Source: Acidobacteriota bacterium (lineage in GTDB: Bacteria > Acidobacteriota > Vicinamibacteria > Vicinamibacterales > JAKQTR01). Taken from it: a stretch of 64,000 nucleotides of DNA. Each line of letters opens with the position of its first letter. Position 1 is the first letter of the stretch. Shown here piece after piece: positions 8,639 through 18,382 of this stretch. Under the pieces are notes generated by a model that did no database searches, was not told the origin of the DNA, and worked only from the letters and a program-made list of their open reading frames with translations. The stretch lies in assembly GCA_026393675.1 (NCBI GenBank), contig JAPKZQ010000030.1, positions 76,575-140,574 of the forward strand, written 5' to 3'. A program made the position numbers and the translations under genes.

Positions 8639-11034
8639 TGGAAATCTACGAAACCCTTCCCATCGTGCCGCTGCGGGACCTGGTGGTCTTTCCGCACATG
8701 ATGGTGCCCTTTGTGATCGGTCGGCCGGCGTCCATCAAGGCGCTGGAGCACGCGCTCGAGAGGGACAAGCGGGTATTCCTGGCCGCGCAGCACGACGCCC
8801 AGGTGGACGACCCGCAGCCCCAGGACATCTACACCATGGGCTGCGTGGCCAACGTGGTGCAGAGCCTCAAGCTGCCGGACGGCAACGTGAAACTGCTGGT
8901 CGAGGGCGCCGACCGCGGCCGTGCGATCGAGTGGAAGGAAGACAAGGGCTTCTATCGCGTCGTCGTCAAGGTCCTGCCGCGTCACCGCGACACGGCTGGC
9001 GACGTGGAAGGCGCGATGACCCGCGTGGTGTCGCTCTTCGAGCAGTACGTCAAGCTCTCGAACAACCTCCAGTACGACGCGATGATCGCCGCGGTGCGCG
9101 TCGATGATCCGGGCCGGCTGTCGGACACGATTGCGGCCCACCTCGCCGTCAGCGTCGACGAGAAGCAGAACCTGCTCGAGATGATTTCGCCGCTCGAGCG
9201 GCTCAACCGGATCGCCGCCATCCTCGAAACGGAGGTGGACAAGCTCCAGGTCGACCGCCGGATCCAGACGCGCGTCAAGAAGCAGATGGAAAAGGCGCAG
9301 AAGGAGTACTACCTCAACGAGAAGATGAAGGCGATCCAGAAGGAACTGGGCCGCAAGGACGAGAAAGGCAACGAGGTCGACGAGCTCAAGAAGAAGATCG
9401 AAAAATCGCGGATGCCGAAGGAGGTCGAGGAGAAGGCGAGCCAGGAACTGAAGCGCCTGGAAGCGATGCCGCCGATGTCGGCCGAGGCGACCGTCTCGCG
9501 CAACTACCTCGACTGGCTCATCGCGGTGCCGTGGCACAAGAAGTCGAAGGAGAGCCGCGACCTCAAGCGGTCCGAGGAGATCCTGCACCAGGATCACTAC
9601 GGGCTCGACAAGATCAAGGAGCGCATCCTCGAGTTCCTGGCCGTCCGCGCGCTGGTCAAGAAACCCAAGGCGACCATCCTGACGCTGGCCGGCCCTCCGG
9701 GCGTCGGCAAGACCTCACTGGCCAAGTCGGTCGCGCGCTCGATGAACCGGCAGTTCGTCCGGTTGTCGCTCGGCGGGGTCCGAGACGAGGCGGAAATCCG
9801 CGGCCATCGCCGCACGTACATCGGCGCGTTCCCGGGCCAGATCATCCAGATGATGAAGAAGGCCGGCACGCAGAACCCGGTGTTCCTGCTCGACGAAGTC
9901 GACAAGATGTCGATGGACTTCCGCGGCGATCCGTCGGCCGCCCTGCTGGAAGTGCTCGATCCCGAGCAGAACCACACGTTCCTCGATCACTACCTCGACG
10001 TCGAGTATGACCTGTCGAACGTGATGTTCATCTGCACGGCCAACGTGCTGCACACGGTGCCCCAGGCGCTGCGCGACCGCATGGAAGTGATGCAGTTGCC
10101 CGGTTACACCGAGCAGGAGAAGACCGAGATCGCCAAGCGGTTCCTCGTGCCGAAGACGCTTGAGGGCACCGGTTTGCTGCCGGCCAATGTCACGTTCACC
10201 GACGAGGCCCTGCAGACGGTGATCCAGCGCTACACGCGAGAGGCGGGCGTCCGCAACCTGGAACGCGAGATCCAGTCCATCTGCCGCAAGGTCGCCCGGC
10301 GCGTCGTCCTCGACGGCAAGGCGTACATCGAGGAGATCACGGCGGAAAAAGTCACGCAGTACCTCGGCGTGCCAAAGTTCCGGCCGACGATGGCCGAAGA
10401 GAAGAACGAAATCGGCCTGGCCACCGGGCTGGCCTGGACCGAAGTTGGCGGCGAAATCCTCGTCACGGAAGCCACGCTGATGTCGGGGCGCGGCCGCTTG
10501 ACGCTCACCGGCAAACTGGGCGATGTGATGCAGGAGTCGGCGCAGGCAGCCCTGAGCTACGTGCGGTCGAAGTCGGAGGAGTTCGGCATCGACAAGGACT
10601 TCCACCGGCGCAGCGACGTGCACATCCATGTGCCAGAAGGCGCGATCCCGAAGGACGGGCCGTCGGCCGGCATCACGATGGCGACGTCGCTCGTGTCGGT
10701 GCTGACCGGGATAGCCGTCCGGCGGGACGTCGCGATGACCGGCGAGATCACGCTGCGGGGCAAGGTGCTGGCCATCGGTGGCCTCAAGGAAAAGGTGCTC
10801 GCGGCCCATCGCGCGGGCATCGCCAATATCATTGTGCCGAAGGACAACGAGAAGGACCTGGCAGATATTCCCAGAAACGTTCTGGACATCCTGAGCGTCT
10901 ACCTCGTCGACACGATGGACGACGTACTACGGATCGCGCTGGCAGGTCCCCTGCCTGGCCGTCCGCTGCCCGTCTCCGCGATCGAACCCGTGAAGATCGG
11001 GCCCGCGGCCGGGGATGATCGGGTCACGCACTAG
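8638..11034 (+). CDS. lon: ATP-dependent protease La (Lon)
   Basis: 798 aa LonA-type protease. Order: N-terminal substrate-binding domain starting [17 protein letters not shown], coiled region (about 190-280), AAA+ module with Walker [10 protein letters not shown] (352-360), and the Ser-Lys protease domain with Ser676 in PKDGPSAG and Lys719 in GLKEK. The start chosen is GTG at 8638, which shares its G with the clpX stop (TAGTG); the first following residues match Lon N-termini and the length is standard. An ATG at 8569 inside clpX would add 23 unrelated residues. It degrades misfolded and regulatory proteins in the cytoplasm. Confidence 0.96.
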   Translation: MEIYETLPIVPLRDLVVFPHMMVPFVIGRPASIKALEHALERDKRVFLAAQHDAQVDDPQPQDIYTMGCVANVVQSLKLPDGNVKLLVEGADRGRAIEWKEDKGFYRVVVKVLPRHRDTAGDVEGAMTRVVSLFEQYVKLSNNLQYDAMIAAVRVDDPGRLSDTIAAHLAVSVDEKQNLLEMISPLERLNRIAAILETEVDKLQVDRRIQTRVKKQMEKAQKEYYLNEKMKAIQKELGRKDEKGNEVDELKKKIEKSRMPKEVEEKASQELKRLEAMPPMSAEATVSRNYLDWLIAVPWHKKSKESRDLKRSEEILHQDHYGLDKIKERILEFLAVRALVKKPKATILTLAGPPGVGKTSLAKSVARSMNRQFVRLSLGGVRDEAEIRGHRRTYIGAFPGQIIQMMKKAGTQNPVFLLDEVDKMSMDFRGDPSAALLEVLDPEQNHTFLDHYLDVEYDLSNVMFICTANVLHTVPQALRDRMEVMQLPGYTEQEKTEIAKRFLVPKTLEGTGLLPANVTFTDEALQTVIQRYTREAGVRNLEREIQSICRKVARRVVLDGKAYIEEITAEKVTQYLGVPKFRPTMAEEKNEIGLATGLAWTEVGGEILVTEATLMSGRGRLTLTGKLGDVMQESAQAALSYVRSKSEEFGIDKDFHRRSDVHIHVPEGAIPKDGPSAGITMATSLVSVLTGIAVRRDVAMTGEITLRGKVLAIGGLKEKVLAAHRAGIANIIVPKDNEKDLADIPRNVLDILSVYLVDTMDDVLRIALAGPLPGRPLPVSAIEPVKIGPAAGDDRVTH

Positions 11035-11127
11035 CCGCCTTCGCTGCCTTCTGCAGCTTCGGCGCCCAAGGCCGTGTCAGGTGCTCGGCAGGCGGTCTGC
11101 CGGGTCGTTCGGCGTCACTGCGGGTGC

Positions 11128-11757
11128 ATGGCCACACTACGAATCACGGCGGCCGAGTTCGTGACCAGCGCCGCGAGCGCCCGTGATCTGCTGCAGACGC
11201 CGCTCGCGGAGCTTACGATCGCTGGTCGATCCAACGTCGGCAAGTCGACGTTGATCAACGTCCTGGCGGGCCGAACGCTGGCCAGGACCAGTGCGGCCCC
11301 GGGCAAGACCCGGCTGGCCAACTACTACCGGCTGCAGCCCTCGCGTGGCGCGGCGTTCCACCTGGTGGATCTGCCGGGGTACGGGTACGCGCGGGGGGTG
11401 CGCGACGGGCAGGCATTTGAGACGCTCGCCCGGGAATACTTTTTCGGGGATGTCCGGGGCGGATGGATCCGGCCGGCGATCGCGGGCGTGATCTTGCTCG
11501 TCGATGCCCGTCACCCGGGTCTGGACTCGGATGCTGAGGCCTTCAGGTGGTTCGGCGCGCAGGGATGCCCACTGCGCCTGGTCGCCACGAAGGCAGACAA
11601 GCTGTCGCGTGCCGAGCGGCAGCGGACATCGCACGCACTGACGCGGGCGTTTGGAACAAGCGCGCTGATGGTTTCAGCGCCACGTGGCGAGGGCATCGAA
11701 GAGCTGTGGACATGGATAGCGCAACAACTGGATCAGTGGACACCCCGCAAACCGTAG
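11128..11757 (+). CDS. engB: ribosome biogenesis GTP-binding protein EngB/YsxC
   Basis: 209 aa TrmE-Era-EngA-EngB-type GTPase needed for 50S subunit assembly. G1 is [10 protein letters not shown]3 is DLPGYG and G4 is TKAD. The ATG at 11128 gives the usual family N-terminus ([15 protein letters not shown]); a GTG at 11074 would add 18 atypical residues. The 3' end overlaps the rho coding region by 46 bp in another frame. It follows lon by 93 bp. Confidence 0.93.
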   Translation: MATLRITAAEFVTSAASARDLLQTPLAELTIAGRSNVGKSTLINVLAGRTLARTSAAPGKTRLANYYRLQPSRGAAFHLVDLPGYGYARGVRDGQAFETLAREYFFGDVRGGWIRPAIAGVILLVDARHPGLDSDAEAFRWFGAQGCPLRLVATKADKLSRAERQRTSHALTRAFGTSALMVSAPRGEGIEELWTWIAQQLDQWTPRKP

Positions 11758-13016
11758 ACGTCGAGAAGATCGATCTCGCCGCACTGAAGGCCATGAATAT
11801 CGCGGCGCTGACCGGCGTCGCCAAGCAACTCGACCTGCCGGGCGCGACCGGCATGCGCAAACAGGACCTGATCTTCCAGATCCTCAGGGCGCGCAGCGAG
11901 CGCAATGGCCTGATGTTCTCCGAAGGCGTGCTCGAGACGTTGCCTGACGGCTACGGATTCCTCCGCGGGCCGGACTATAACTACCTGCCGGGCCCGGACG
12001 ATGTGTATGTGTCGCCCTCACAGATCCGGCGATTCGAGCTGCAGACCGGCGATACGGTGTCCGGCCAGATTCGACCGCCGCGCGAAGGCGAGCGGTACTT
12101 CGCGCTGGTCAAGGTCGATGCGGTGAACTTCGAGCCGCCGGAGCGGAAGAAGGAACGCGTCTTCTTCGAGAATCTGACGCCACTCTACCCCGAGGCGAAG
12201 TTCAATCTCGAACACAATCCCGAGGAGCTGTGCACGCGGGTCATCGACCTGATGGCACCGATTGGCAAGGGGCAGCGCGCGCTGATCGTGGCCCCGCCCC
12301 GCACGGGCAAGACGATGCTGCTTCAGGCCCTGGCCAGCAGCATCATGGCCAACCACCCGGAGGTGTTCCTGATCGTGCTGCTCATCGACGAGCGGCCCGA
12401 AGAAGTCACTGACATGCAGCGATCGGTCCGGGGCGAGGTGGTGTCGTCGACGTTCGACGAGCCGCCGCAGCGCCACGTGCAGGTGGCCGAAATGGTCATC
12501 GAGAAGGCCAAGCGCCTCGTCGAAACCGGCCGCGACGTCGTCATCCTGCTCGATTCCATCACGCGGCTCGCGCGGGCCTACAACACCGTGGTGCCGGCGT
12601 CCGGCCGCATCCTGTCGGGCGGCGTCGACAGCAACGCCTTGCAGAAGCCCAAGCGGTTCTTCGGCGCCGCGCGCAAGATCGAAGGCGGCGGATCGCTGAC
12701 CATTGTCGCCACCGCACTCATCGACACGGGGTCCCGGATGGACGATGTGATCTTCGAGGAGTTCAAGGGCACCGGCAACCTCGAGATCCTGCTCGACCGG
12801 CAGTTGTCAGACCGCCGCGTGTTTCCGGCGATCGACATTCGAAAAAGCGGCACGCGCAAGGAAGAGCTGCTGATAGAGAAGGACATCCTCAGCAAGGTGT
12901 GGGTCCTCCGCAAGGTGCTCGATCCCCTCTCTGCCGTGGATGCGATGGAACTGCTGCTGGGGAAGATGTCCAAGACACGCACGAATGCGGAATTCCTCGG
13001 AGCGATGAACCGGTAG
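11712..13016 (+). CDS. rho: transcription termination factor Rho
   Basis: 434 aa hexameric RNA helicase that terminates transcription. The N-terminal Rho-N helices (about 15-60) are followed by the OB-fold RNA-binding domain ([13 protein letters not shown], about 75-90), P-loop PPRTGKTML, Walker [17 protein letters not shown] and the R-loop region GGGSLTI. The ATG at 11712 lies inside engB; the 46 bp overlap is long, but later starts would cut the N-terminal domain. There is no large N-terminal insertion of the actinobacterial type. The gene ends before an intrinsic hairpin. Confidence 0.96.
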   Translation: MDSATTGSVDTPQTVDVEKIDLAALKAMNIAALTGVAKQLDLPGATGMRKQDLIFQILRARSERNGLMFSEGVLETLPDGYGFLRGPDYNYLPGPDDVYVSPSQIRRFELQTGDTVSGQIRPPREGERYFALVKVDAVNFEPPERKKERVFFENLTPLYPEAKFNLEHNPEELCTRVIDLMAPIGKGQRALIVAPPRTGKTMLLQALASSIMANHPEVFLIVLLIDERPEEVTDMQRSVRGEVVSSTFDEPPQRHVQVAEMVIEKAKRLVETGRDVVILLDSITRLARAYNTVVPASGRILSGGVDSNALQKPKRFFGAARKIEGGGSLTIVATALIDTGSRMDDVIFEEFKGTGNLEILLDRQLSDRRVFPAIDIRKSGTRKEELLIEKDILSKVWVLRKVLDPLSAVDAMELLLGKMSKTRTNAEFLGAMNR

Positions 13017-13092
13017 CAATTCGGGATTCGGGGTTCGGGCCTCGGAGGCGCGTGCCGTTCGACGGCGTGGCCTTTCATGGACGTACAAGAGA

Positions 13093-13134
13093 ACGCGGCA
13101 CGTTGAGCCTCGGCGCCCAGCATGCCGCGTTTTT
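13093..13134 (+). terminator. Rho-independent terminator after rho
   Basis: ACGCGGCA (13093-13100) and TGCCGCGT (13123-13130) form a perfect 8 bp stem, followed by TTTT. It lies in the convergent gap between rho and the TonB-dependent receptor; the T-tract suits the + strand transcript. Confidence 0.75.
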
Positions 13135-13168
13135 CCTGCCTCGCCGCTAGTTTCCCATCCTCGAACCG

Positions 13169-16100
13169 CTAGAACGAGAACCGCAGCGTGAACTGCACGA
13201 TGCGGGAGCCGTTCCCCGTGCCCGTGATGCGGCCGAACGTCGTGCTGTTGATATTGAAGTCGCCCGCGTAGAACGACACCGAGTTCGTGAGGTTGAACGC
13301 TTCGGCGCGGAACTCCAGGTTGTACCGGCCGACGATCTTGAACTTCTTGGCGAGCGAGGCGTCGATGGTCCAGATCGCCGGCGCGTCGAACGCCAGAATG
13401 GGCAGCGATCCGACCTGGCCAGCCGTCGGGTTGAAGAAGACCTGCCCGGAGAATCCGGTGTTGGCGAGGTTGTCCGCACCGACCGCCCGGCCATCGGGTC
13501 CGACCAGCGTCGGGTCGATCCAGAAGATCCGGCCGTCGGGCAGTGACGTCAGCTTGAAGAGCTTGGCGATCTCAGCAAGCGACAGCGTCGAGTTCGCCGT
13601 GTTGGCACCGGACCGGTTCGCCCGATTGAACGTCCCGCGCGTCGAGTAGATGCCCACCGGCGATCCGGACTGCCAGTGGATGACGCTGCTCACTTGCCAT
13701 CCGCCGACGATCTCGTTCAACAGGCCGCCGCGGTTCAGCCATTTTCTGCCCTCACCAAAGGGCAGATCGAATATCAGATTGGCGTTGACCAGGTGGGTGA
13801 TGTTGTAGGCCGAGCGTCCGGCATCGAGCTGTGGACGCGCGTTGTCGAGATACGGCTCGAAACGGCTCTGGCTGGTGCCGCCCGTGCTGTTGGCTGTGGT
13901 GTGGCTGAAGGTGTAGTTCACCTGGGCCATGAAGCCGTTGCGGTACTGCCGTCGGAGTTCGACCTGCAGTGCATTGTAGTTCTGCCAGCCGTCGTTCTTC
14001 GTCACGGCGGCCTGATAGATGCCGCCGTTCTGGTAGATCGTCGCCAAGGCGCCCGCAACCCGGCTCGTGACGTAGAAGTCTGCCAGGCCGGCCACCTCGT
14101 TCTGCTGGATGAAGGTCCGGGCGCTGCTGCCCCCCAGCAGGGACACGCCATAGGTCGGGAGCACCGTCAGCGTCGCGCTGCCGGCAACGGCCGAGTTGTA
14201 AGTGGGGTCGAAGATCCCGTTGGCCGCCAGCGCCAGGTACCCGTTGTTGCGCGCGCGCTGGAAGTCGTCAGCGAACGCCGGCGACACCTGGACCTGGTTC
14301 ATGTCGATCCCTTTCCAGATGCCCCGTCCGAACGTGCCGATGTAGCGCGCCTCGGCAGCCACGCCCCATCGGAGTTCACGTGAGACGCCGATACTCACCT
14401 GGTGTACCTTCGGCTGCTTGATGTTCGGGTCGACCATACCCATGGACCCCGTCGCACTGAGCGCCATCTGGTCCGCCAGCGTCCGCACGGTCTTGAAGGC
14501 CGGGGTCGGAATCTCCGGCACGCCGGCATTGAGGGTCGTGTACAGATTCGACAGGTTCGCGCCGGAGGCGAGGCCCGCGTTGTTGCCCAGGGCGGCCGTG
14601 GCAACCGTGACACCTTCCTCGTTGACATACGTCAGCGAGTAACCTCCACGCACCGAGGTCCTGCCGTCCTTGAACACGTCCCAGGCGAAGCCTATCGTCG
14701 GGCCAAAGTTCGCCTTGTTGGGGTTCCACATCCCGCCGTTCACGAAGCTCACCGTGGCGTTGGGATCCCGAAGGACTTCCTCGTAGCTCCTGCCGTTGAG
14801 GACCGGGAGGAACCCGAGGTTGTTGTCTTCCTTCACAGGACTGTAGTACTCCCATTTCAAGCCGGCACGTACCGTGAAGTTCGACTTCCATCGCCAACTG
14901 TCCTGCAAGTAGGCGGCGATGTTGTTCAGCGTATAGTTGCGGTTGTTGGGAATGCCGGCGACGTACCCCGAACTCTGATCCTGCACCTGGAAGGTCCGGC
15001 TGACCCCGCTGATGGTACCGGACAAGAGCGACAGCATCGTGTTCGCGCTGGACAGGTTCGCCGAACTGATGCCGCCCGGGAACATGTTGTTCGTGAGCTG
15101 GACGCTGGCTGGCGCGGTCGAGCTGAATCCCCAGGCGATGGTCGGAACGCTCGCCTCGTAATTATAAGGGTTGACGTGGATCCGCTGGTAGCTCATGCCC
15201 ATCTGCAGGGCATGCGTCCCCAGCGTCAGCGACGCATTGTCGTTGAACTGGTACGTGTTCGTGTACCGGCCCTGCGGCAGGAAGTTGATCTCCGGATCCT
15301 GAAGCGTGAGCGGGAGCGTCCCGGTCTGGCCCGCAAACCTCAGCGTCGGAATCGCGCTCGCGGTGACCTCGAACTTGACGGGCGCGAGGTTGCCGCCCGC
15401 GCGCATCTCGTTCTGGAACTTCGACGACACCATCCAGCGCCACGACCCGACGAAGCGCTTCACCGGCGAATCGGTGAAGGCGAGCGGCCGATCCTGGCTG
15501 ATGAAATCCAGATCGGGACGGTCGTCGGTCTCGTGGAAGTAGCTGCCGATCAACTCGACGTGGTGGTTCTGATTCAACTCGTAGTCCACCCGGCCGCCGA
15601 AGTAGTTGCGGTTGGTGAGGCGGTTCTGGTTCCACCGGTAGCCCGCCGTGTTCAGCACCGCCCCCGCCTTCGAGTCGCCTCGGTCGTAGTTGTTCACGTG
15701 CGAGGCGTCGGGGATCTTCGAGAGGATGGTTGACTGCATCTTTTGGTCGATCGACAGGCCGACCGCCTGCAGGATGTTGACGGCGTGCACCTGGCCGTCC
15801 AGGCCGAGGTACCGCCACACGCCCTGGAAGGTGTCGGCGTACGCCGGGATCGTCACGTTCTGGGCTCCCGCCTGCTGCCGCTTGAATCCCTCGTAGAAGC
15901 CGAAGAAAAACATCTTATTCTTCAGGATCGGGCCGCCGACGCTTCCGCCGAACTGGTTCTGTTTCAGGATAGGCTTCGGCACGGCGGACTTGTTGTTGAA
16001 GAACGAGTTGGCCGCGAACCTGTTGTCGCGGTTCTGCTCGAAGGCGCTTCCCCGGAACTGGTTGGTGCCCGACGGCGTCACCATGCGGATCGACGTCGCG

Positions 16101-16804
16101 CCGCCGGCCGAGTCGGCGCCCGCCACCGACGAGGTGATGGTGAACTCCGCGACGTTGTCCGACGTCGGCCGGTTCGGCAGGAAGTCGAGCGAGTTGGTGC
16201 GGATGAAGTTGTCCTGGACGTTGATGCCGTCCTGGGTCACCTGGGTCCACGTCGCACGGCCGCCGTTGATGCCCGTATTCACGCGCGCCACCACGCCCGG
16301 CACGCCCGCCTGCATACGAATCAAGTTCGTCATGTCGCGGTTGACGACCGGGAGCTGCAGCAACTGTTGCTGCAAGACCGTCCGGGTGATTTCAGGCGTC
16401 GTCGTCTGGACCTGTTGCGAGGTCCCTTCGACGATGACGGTCTCGGAAAGCCCCCCGATTTCCAGCCGCGCGGTGAGGGAGGATTCCTGGTTCACGTTGA
16501 TGGCGGTGCTCGGGTACGTCGCCGTCTTGAATCCCTGCAGCTCGATCACCACCTTGTAGGTGCTGGCCTGCAGCTGCGGGAACAGGAAGGCTCCCGTGGC
16601 GCCCGTGACCGTCGTCTGCGCCTGGTTGGTCTGCGTGTTGGTCATGGTCACGGTTGCGCCAGGCAGGACGCCCCCAGAGGCATCCATCACCGTGCCCGCC
16701 AGACGACCCAACGTGGTCTGGGCCGAGACGGTACCCTGCGTCACAACAAGCAGGAGGATGCCGACCACTGCGGCCATCCTGCTAAAACGGGCCGAAATTT
16801 TCAT
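13169..16804 (-). CDS. TonB-dependent receptor with carboxypeptidase-regulatory-like domain (Oar-like)
   Basis: 1211 aa outer-membrane protein. A signal peptide (MKISARFSRM, then a hydrophobic core ending near VSAQ) is followed by a CarboxypepD_reg-like beta-sandwich (about 30-115: GRLAGTVMDASGG, LPGATVTMTN), a plug domain, and a long beta-barrel ending in the aromatic FTLRFSF typical of barrel C-termini. Such receptors use TonB-ExbBD energy to import large substrates such as oligosaccharides or peptides, and are numerous in Acidobacteriota. The substrate is unknown. The ATG at 16804 is chosen for the AGGGAGAG just upstream and the signal peptide; the ATG at 16843 would bury it. It is divergent from an aldo/keto reductase. 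Confidence 0.92.
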   Translation of the reverse strand: MKISARFSRMAAVVGILLLVVTQGTVSAQTTLGRLAGTVMDASGGVLPGATVTMTNTQTNQAQTTVTGATGAFLFPQLQASTYKVVIELQGFKTATYPSTAINVNQESSLTARLEIGGLSETVIVEGTSQQVQTTTPEITRTVLQQQLLQLPVVNRDMTNLIRMQAGVPGVVARVNTGINGGRATWTQVTQDGINVQDNFIRTNSLDFLPNRPTSDNVAEFTITSSVAGADSAGGATSIRMVTPSGTNQFRGSAFEQNRDNRFAANSFFNNKSAVPKPILKQNQFGGSVGGPILKNKMFFFGFYEGFKRQQAGAQNVTIPAYADTFQGVWRYLGLDGQVHAVNILQAVGLSIDQKMQSTILSKIPDASHVNNYDRGDSKAGAVLNTAGYRWNQNRLTNRNYFGGRVDYELNQNHHVELIGSYFHETDDRPDLDFISQDRPLAFTDSPVKRFVGSWRWMVSSKFQNEMRAGGNLAPVKFEVTASAIPTLRFAGQTGTLPLTLQDPEINFLPQGRYTNTYQFNDNASLTLGTHALQMGMSYQRIHVNPYNYEASVPTIAWGFSSTAPASVQLTNNMFPGGISSANLSSANTMLSLLSGTISGVSRTFQVQDQSSGYVAGIPNNRNYTLNNIAAYLQDSWRWKSNFTVRAGLKWEYYSPVKEDNNLGFLPVLNGRSYEEVLRDPNATVSFVNGGMWNPNKANFGPTIGFAWDVFKDGRTSVRGGYSLTYVNEEGVTVATAALGNNAGLASGANLSNLYTTLNAGVPEIPTPAFKTVRTLADQMALSATGSMGMVDPNIKQPKVHQVSIGVSRELRWGVAAEARYIGTFGRGIWKGIDMNQVQVSPAFADDFQRARNNGYLALAANGIFDPTYNSAVAGSATLTVLPTYGVSLLGGSSARTFIQQNEVAGLADFYVTSRVAGALATIYQNGGIYQAAVTKNDGWQNYNALQVELRRQYRNGFMAQVNYTFSHTTANSTGGTSQSRFEPYLDNARPQLDAGRSAYNITHLVNANLIFDLPFGEGRKWLNRGGLLNEIVGGWQVSSVIHWQSGSPVGIYSTRGTFNRANRSGANTANSTLSLAEIAKLFKLTSLPDGRIFWIDPTLVGPDGRAVGADNLANTGFSGQVFFNPTAGQVGSLPILAFDAPAIWTIDASLAKKFKIVGRYNLEFRAEAFNLTNSVSFYAGDFNINSTTFGRITGTGNGSRIVQFTLRFSF

Positions 16805-16905
16805 GATGCTCTCCCTGGTATGAATTGGACAGTCGGCAACCATCCAACCGCCATGGCCGTGTTGGCCGAGCCAGTTCGATCGCTGCCCACGAAGGGAGCA
16901 GCCCT

Positions 16906-16934
16906 ATCCTAGGGGTCCGAACAGGCAAAGTCAA
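16906..16934 (-). promoter_or_regulatory. sigma-70-type promoter for the TonB-dependent receptor
   Basis: On the - strand: TTGACT (16934-16929), a 17 bp spacer, TAGGAT (16911-16906). The predicted start is near 16899, giving a leader of about 95 nt. Match quality is good at -35 and fair at -10. Confidence 0.5.
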
Positions 16935-16979
16935 CAACGCGAAAGGCCCCGGGATCTCAGCCCGCGGTACAATACCGGA

Positions 16980-17945
16980 ATGAAGTATCGCGTCTTTGGG
17001 CGTCTCGGGTGGCAGGTCGCCGAAGTCGGCTTCGGCACCTGGGGCATGGGCGGATGGAGCGGATCCGACGACGACCAGTCGCGGACGGCGCTTCGACGCG
17101 GGCTGGAGTCTGGCTGCAACTTTCTCGACACGGCGCTCGCGTACGGCAACGGTCGCAGTGAACAGCTGATCCGGGACGTCCTGGCTGACTGGACCGGAGC
17201 CCGCCCGATCATCGCGACGAAGATCCCGCCGAAGAACGGACGCTGGCCGGCTCGCCCGTCCACTCCGCTCGACGCTGTTTTCCCGTCGGACTACATCCGC
17301 GAGGCCACCGAGCGCAGCCTGACGAATCTCGGCGTGAGCCAGATCGATCTCCAGCAGTTCCATGTGTGGACCGACGCCTGGGCCGCTGATGATCGATTCG
17401 TGCGCGCCGTCGCGGCATTGAAGGACGAGAAACTGGTCAAGGGTATTGGCATCAGCGTCAATCGCTGGGAGCCGACCAACGTCATCAAGGCTTTGCGGAC
17501 CGGAGTCGTGGACGCAGTGCAGGTGGTCTACAACATCTTTGATCAGGCTCCAGAGGACGAACTGTTTCCCGTCTGCCGGGAACTCGACGTCGCCATCATT
17601 GCCCGAGTGCCGTTTGATGAAGGCAGCCTGACCGGCACGATGACCGCGAACGATACCTGGCCCCAGGGCGACTGGCGCAATCTGTACTTCACGCCCGCCA
17701 ACCTCCGCGAGACGCTGGCGCGGGTCGACCGGGTGAAGGCTGATATCCCTGCCGGTCTGGATCTGCCTGAGGTCGCGCTGCGGTTCACGCTGCACGACCC
17801 GTCGGTCAGCACCGTCATCCCGGGCATGCGCACCGTGGCGCACGTCGATCGCAATCTCGCTGCCGGCGACGGCAGGCCGCTTCCCCCAGCCCTGCTCGCC
17901 TCGATGCGCAAGCACCGGTGGGATCGGACGACGGTGATCCCGTAG
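16980..17945 (+). CDS. aldo/keto reductase
   Basis: 321 aa (beta/alpha)8 NAD(P)H oxidoreductase. Motifs: FGTWGMGGW near the N-terminus, the catalytic Asp/Tyr region FLDTALAYGNG (about 49-59), catalytic Lys in ATKIPPKN, and the QFHVW motif where the family's conserved His is expected. The C-terminal FTLHDPSVSTVIPGMRT is the usual AKR cofactor-binding region. It is close to the YajO/general-stress AKR group; the substrate is not evident. It is transcribed away from the TonB-dependent receptor. Confidence 0.9.
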   Translation: MKYRVFGRLGWQVAEVGFGTWGMGGWSGSDDDQSRTALRRGLESGCNFLDTALAYGNGRSEQLIRDVLADWTGARPIIATKIPPKNGRWPARPSTPLDAVFPSDYIREATERSLTNLGVSQIDLQQFHVWTDAWAADDRFVRAVAALKDEKLVKGIGISVNRWEPTNVIKALRTGVVDAVQVVYNIFDQAPEDELFPVCRELDVAIIARVPFDEGSLTGTMTANDTWPQGDWRNLYFTPANLRETLARVDRVKADIPAGLDLPEVALRFTLHDPSVSTVIPGMRTVAHVDRNLAAGDGRPLPPALLASMRKHRWDRTTVIP

Positions 17946-17946
17946 G

Positions 17947-18015
17947 GGCGCGATTCATCCGCCTTCGCGTAGAGCTTCGGCGGACCGCCGTAGCCTTGGC
18001 GGAGGTGGTCGCGCC
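17947..18015. repeat. Y-shaped palindromic element B
   Basis: Outer arms GGCGCGA (17947-17953) and TCGCGCC (18009-18015) enclose two hairpins, CCGCC..GGCGG at 17959-17983 and CCGCC..GGCGG at about 17985-18003. It fills the gap between the aldo/keto reductase stop and the rpmE promoter. It has the same outer-stem-plus-two-hairpins plan as the elements at 4710 and 54428, although the sequence differs. Confidence 0.65.
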
Positions 18016-18049
18016 CGTGATCCCCTAGCCTTTTTCGCCGACCCGCTGC

Positions 18050-18055
18050 TATACT
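18050..18055 (+). promoter_or_regulatory. -10 element for rpmE
   Basis: TATACT, 31 bp before the rpmE ATG. I see no convincing -35 at the right distance. Confidence 0.35.
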
Positions 18056-18086
18056 TGATGGTTCTGGATGTCCGGAAGGAGCCCGT

Positions 18087-18362
18087 ATGAAGGAAGGTAT
18101 CCACCCGAAGTACTACGAGGTCGAGGCGCGCTGCGCATGCGGTGCGACTTGGAAGACGCGCTCCACCAAGCAGGAGCTGCACCTCGAAATCTGCTCGAGC
18201 TGCCACCCGTTCTTTACCGGCCGCCAGAAGATTCTGGACATCGAGGGCCGCGTGGAGCGCTTCACGAAGAAATTCGGCGCCCAGACGGTCGAATCCCGCA
18301 AGAAGGCTGCCGCGACGAAGACAACGACGACCAAGAAGGCGAGCAAAGAGGCGTCTGCCTGA
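18087..18362 (+). CDS. rpmE: 50S ribosomal protein L31
   Basis: 91 aa zinc-binding (C+) L31. The zinc ligands are present: Cys16 and Cys18 (CAC) and Cys36 and Cys39 (CSSC). The N-terminal [12 protein letters not shown] and the [20 protein letters not shown] core are standard. A 25-residue Lys/Ala/Thr-rich tail ([20 protein letters not shown]) extends beyond the usual 65-75 residues. AAGGAG is upstream of the ATG. It occupies the 50S central protuberance and helps bridge the subunits. Confidence 0.96.
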   Translation: MKEGIHPKYYEVEARCACGATWKTRSTKQELHLEICSSCHPFFTGRQKILDIEGRVERFTKKFGAQTVESRKKAAATKTTTTKKASKEASA

Positions 18363-18382
18363 GGGCAGCGCCTCCTCGTCAC

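Noticed and set aside
15743-16912. 389-codon + strand frame
   Set aside because: Antisense to the TonB-dependent receptor; composition typical of a shadow frame.
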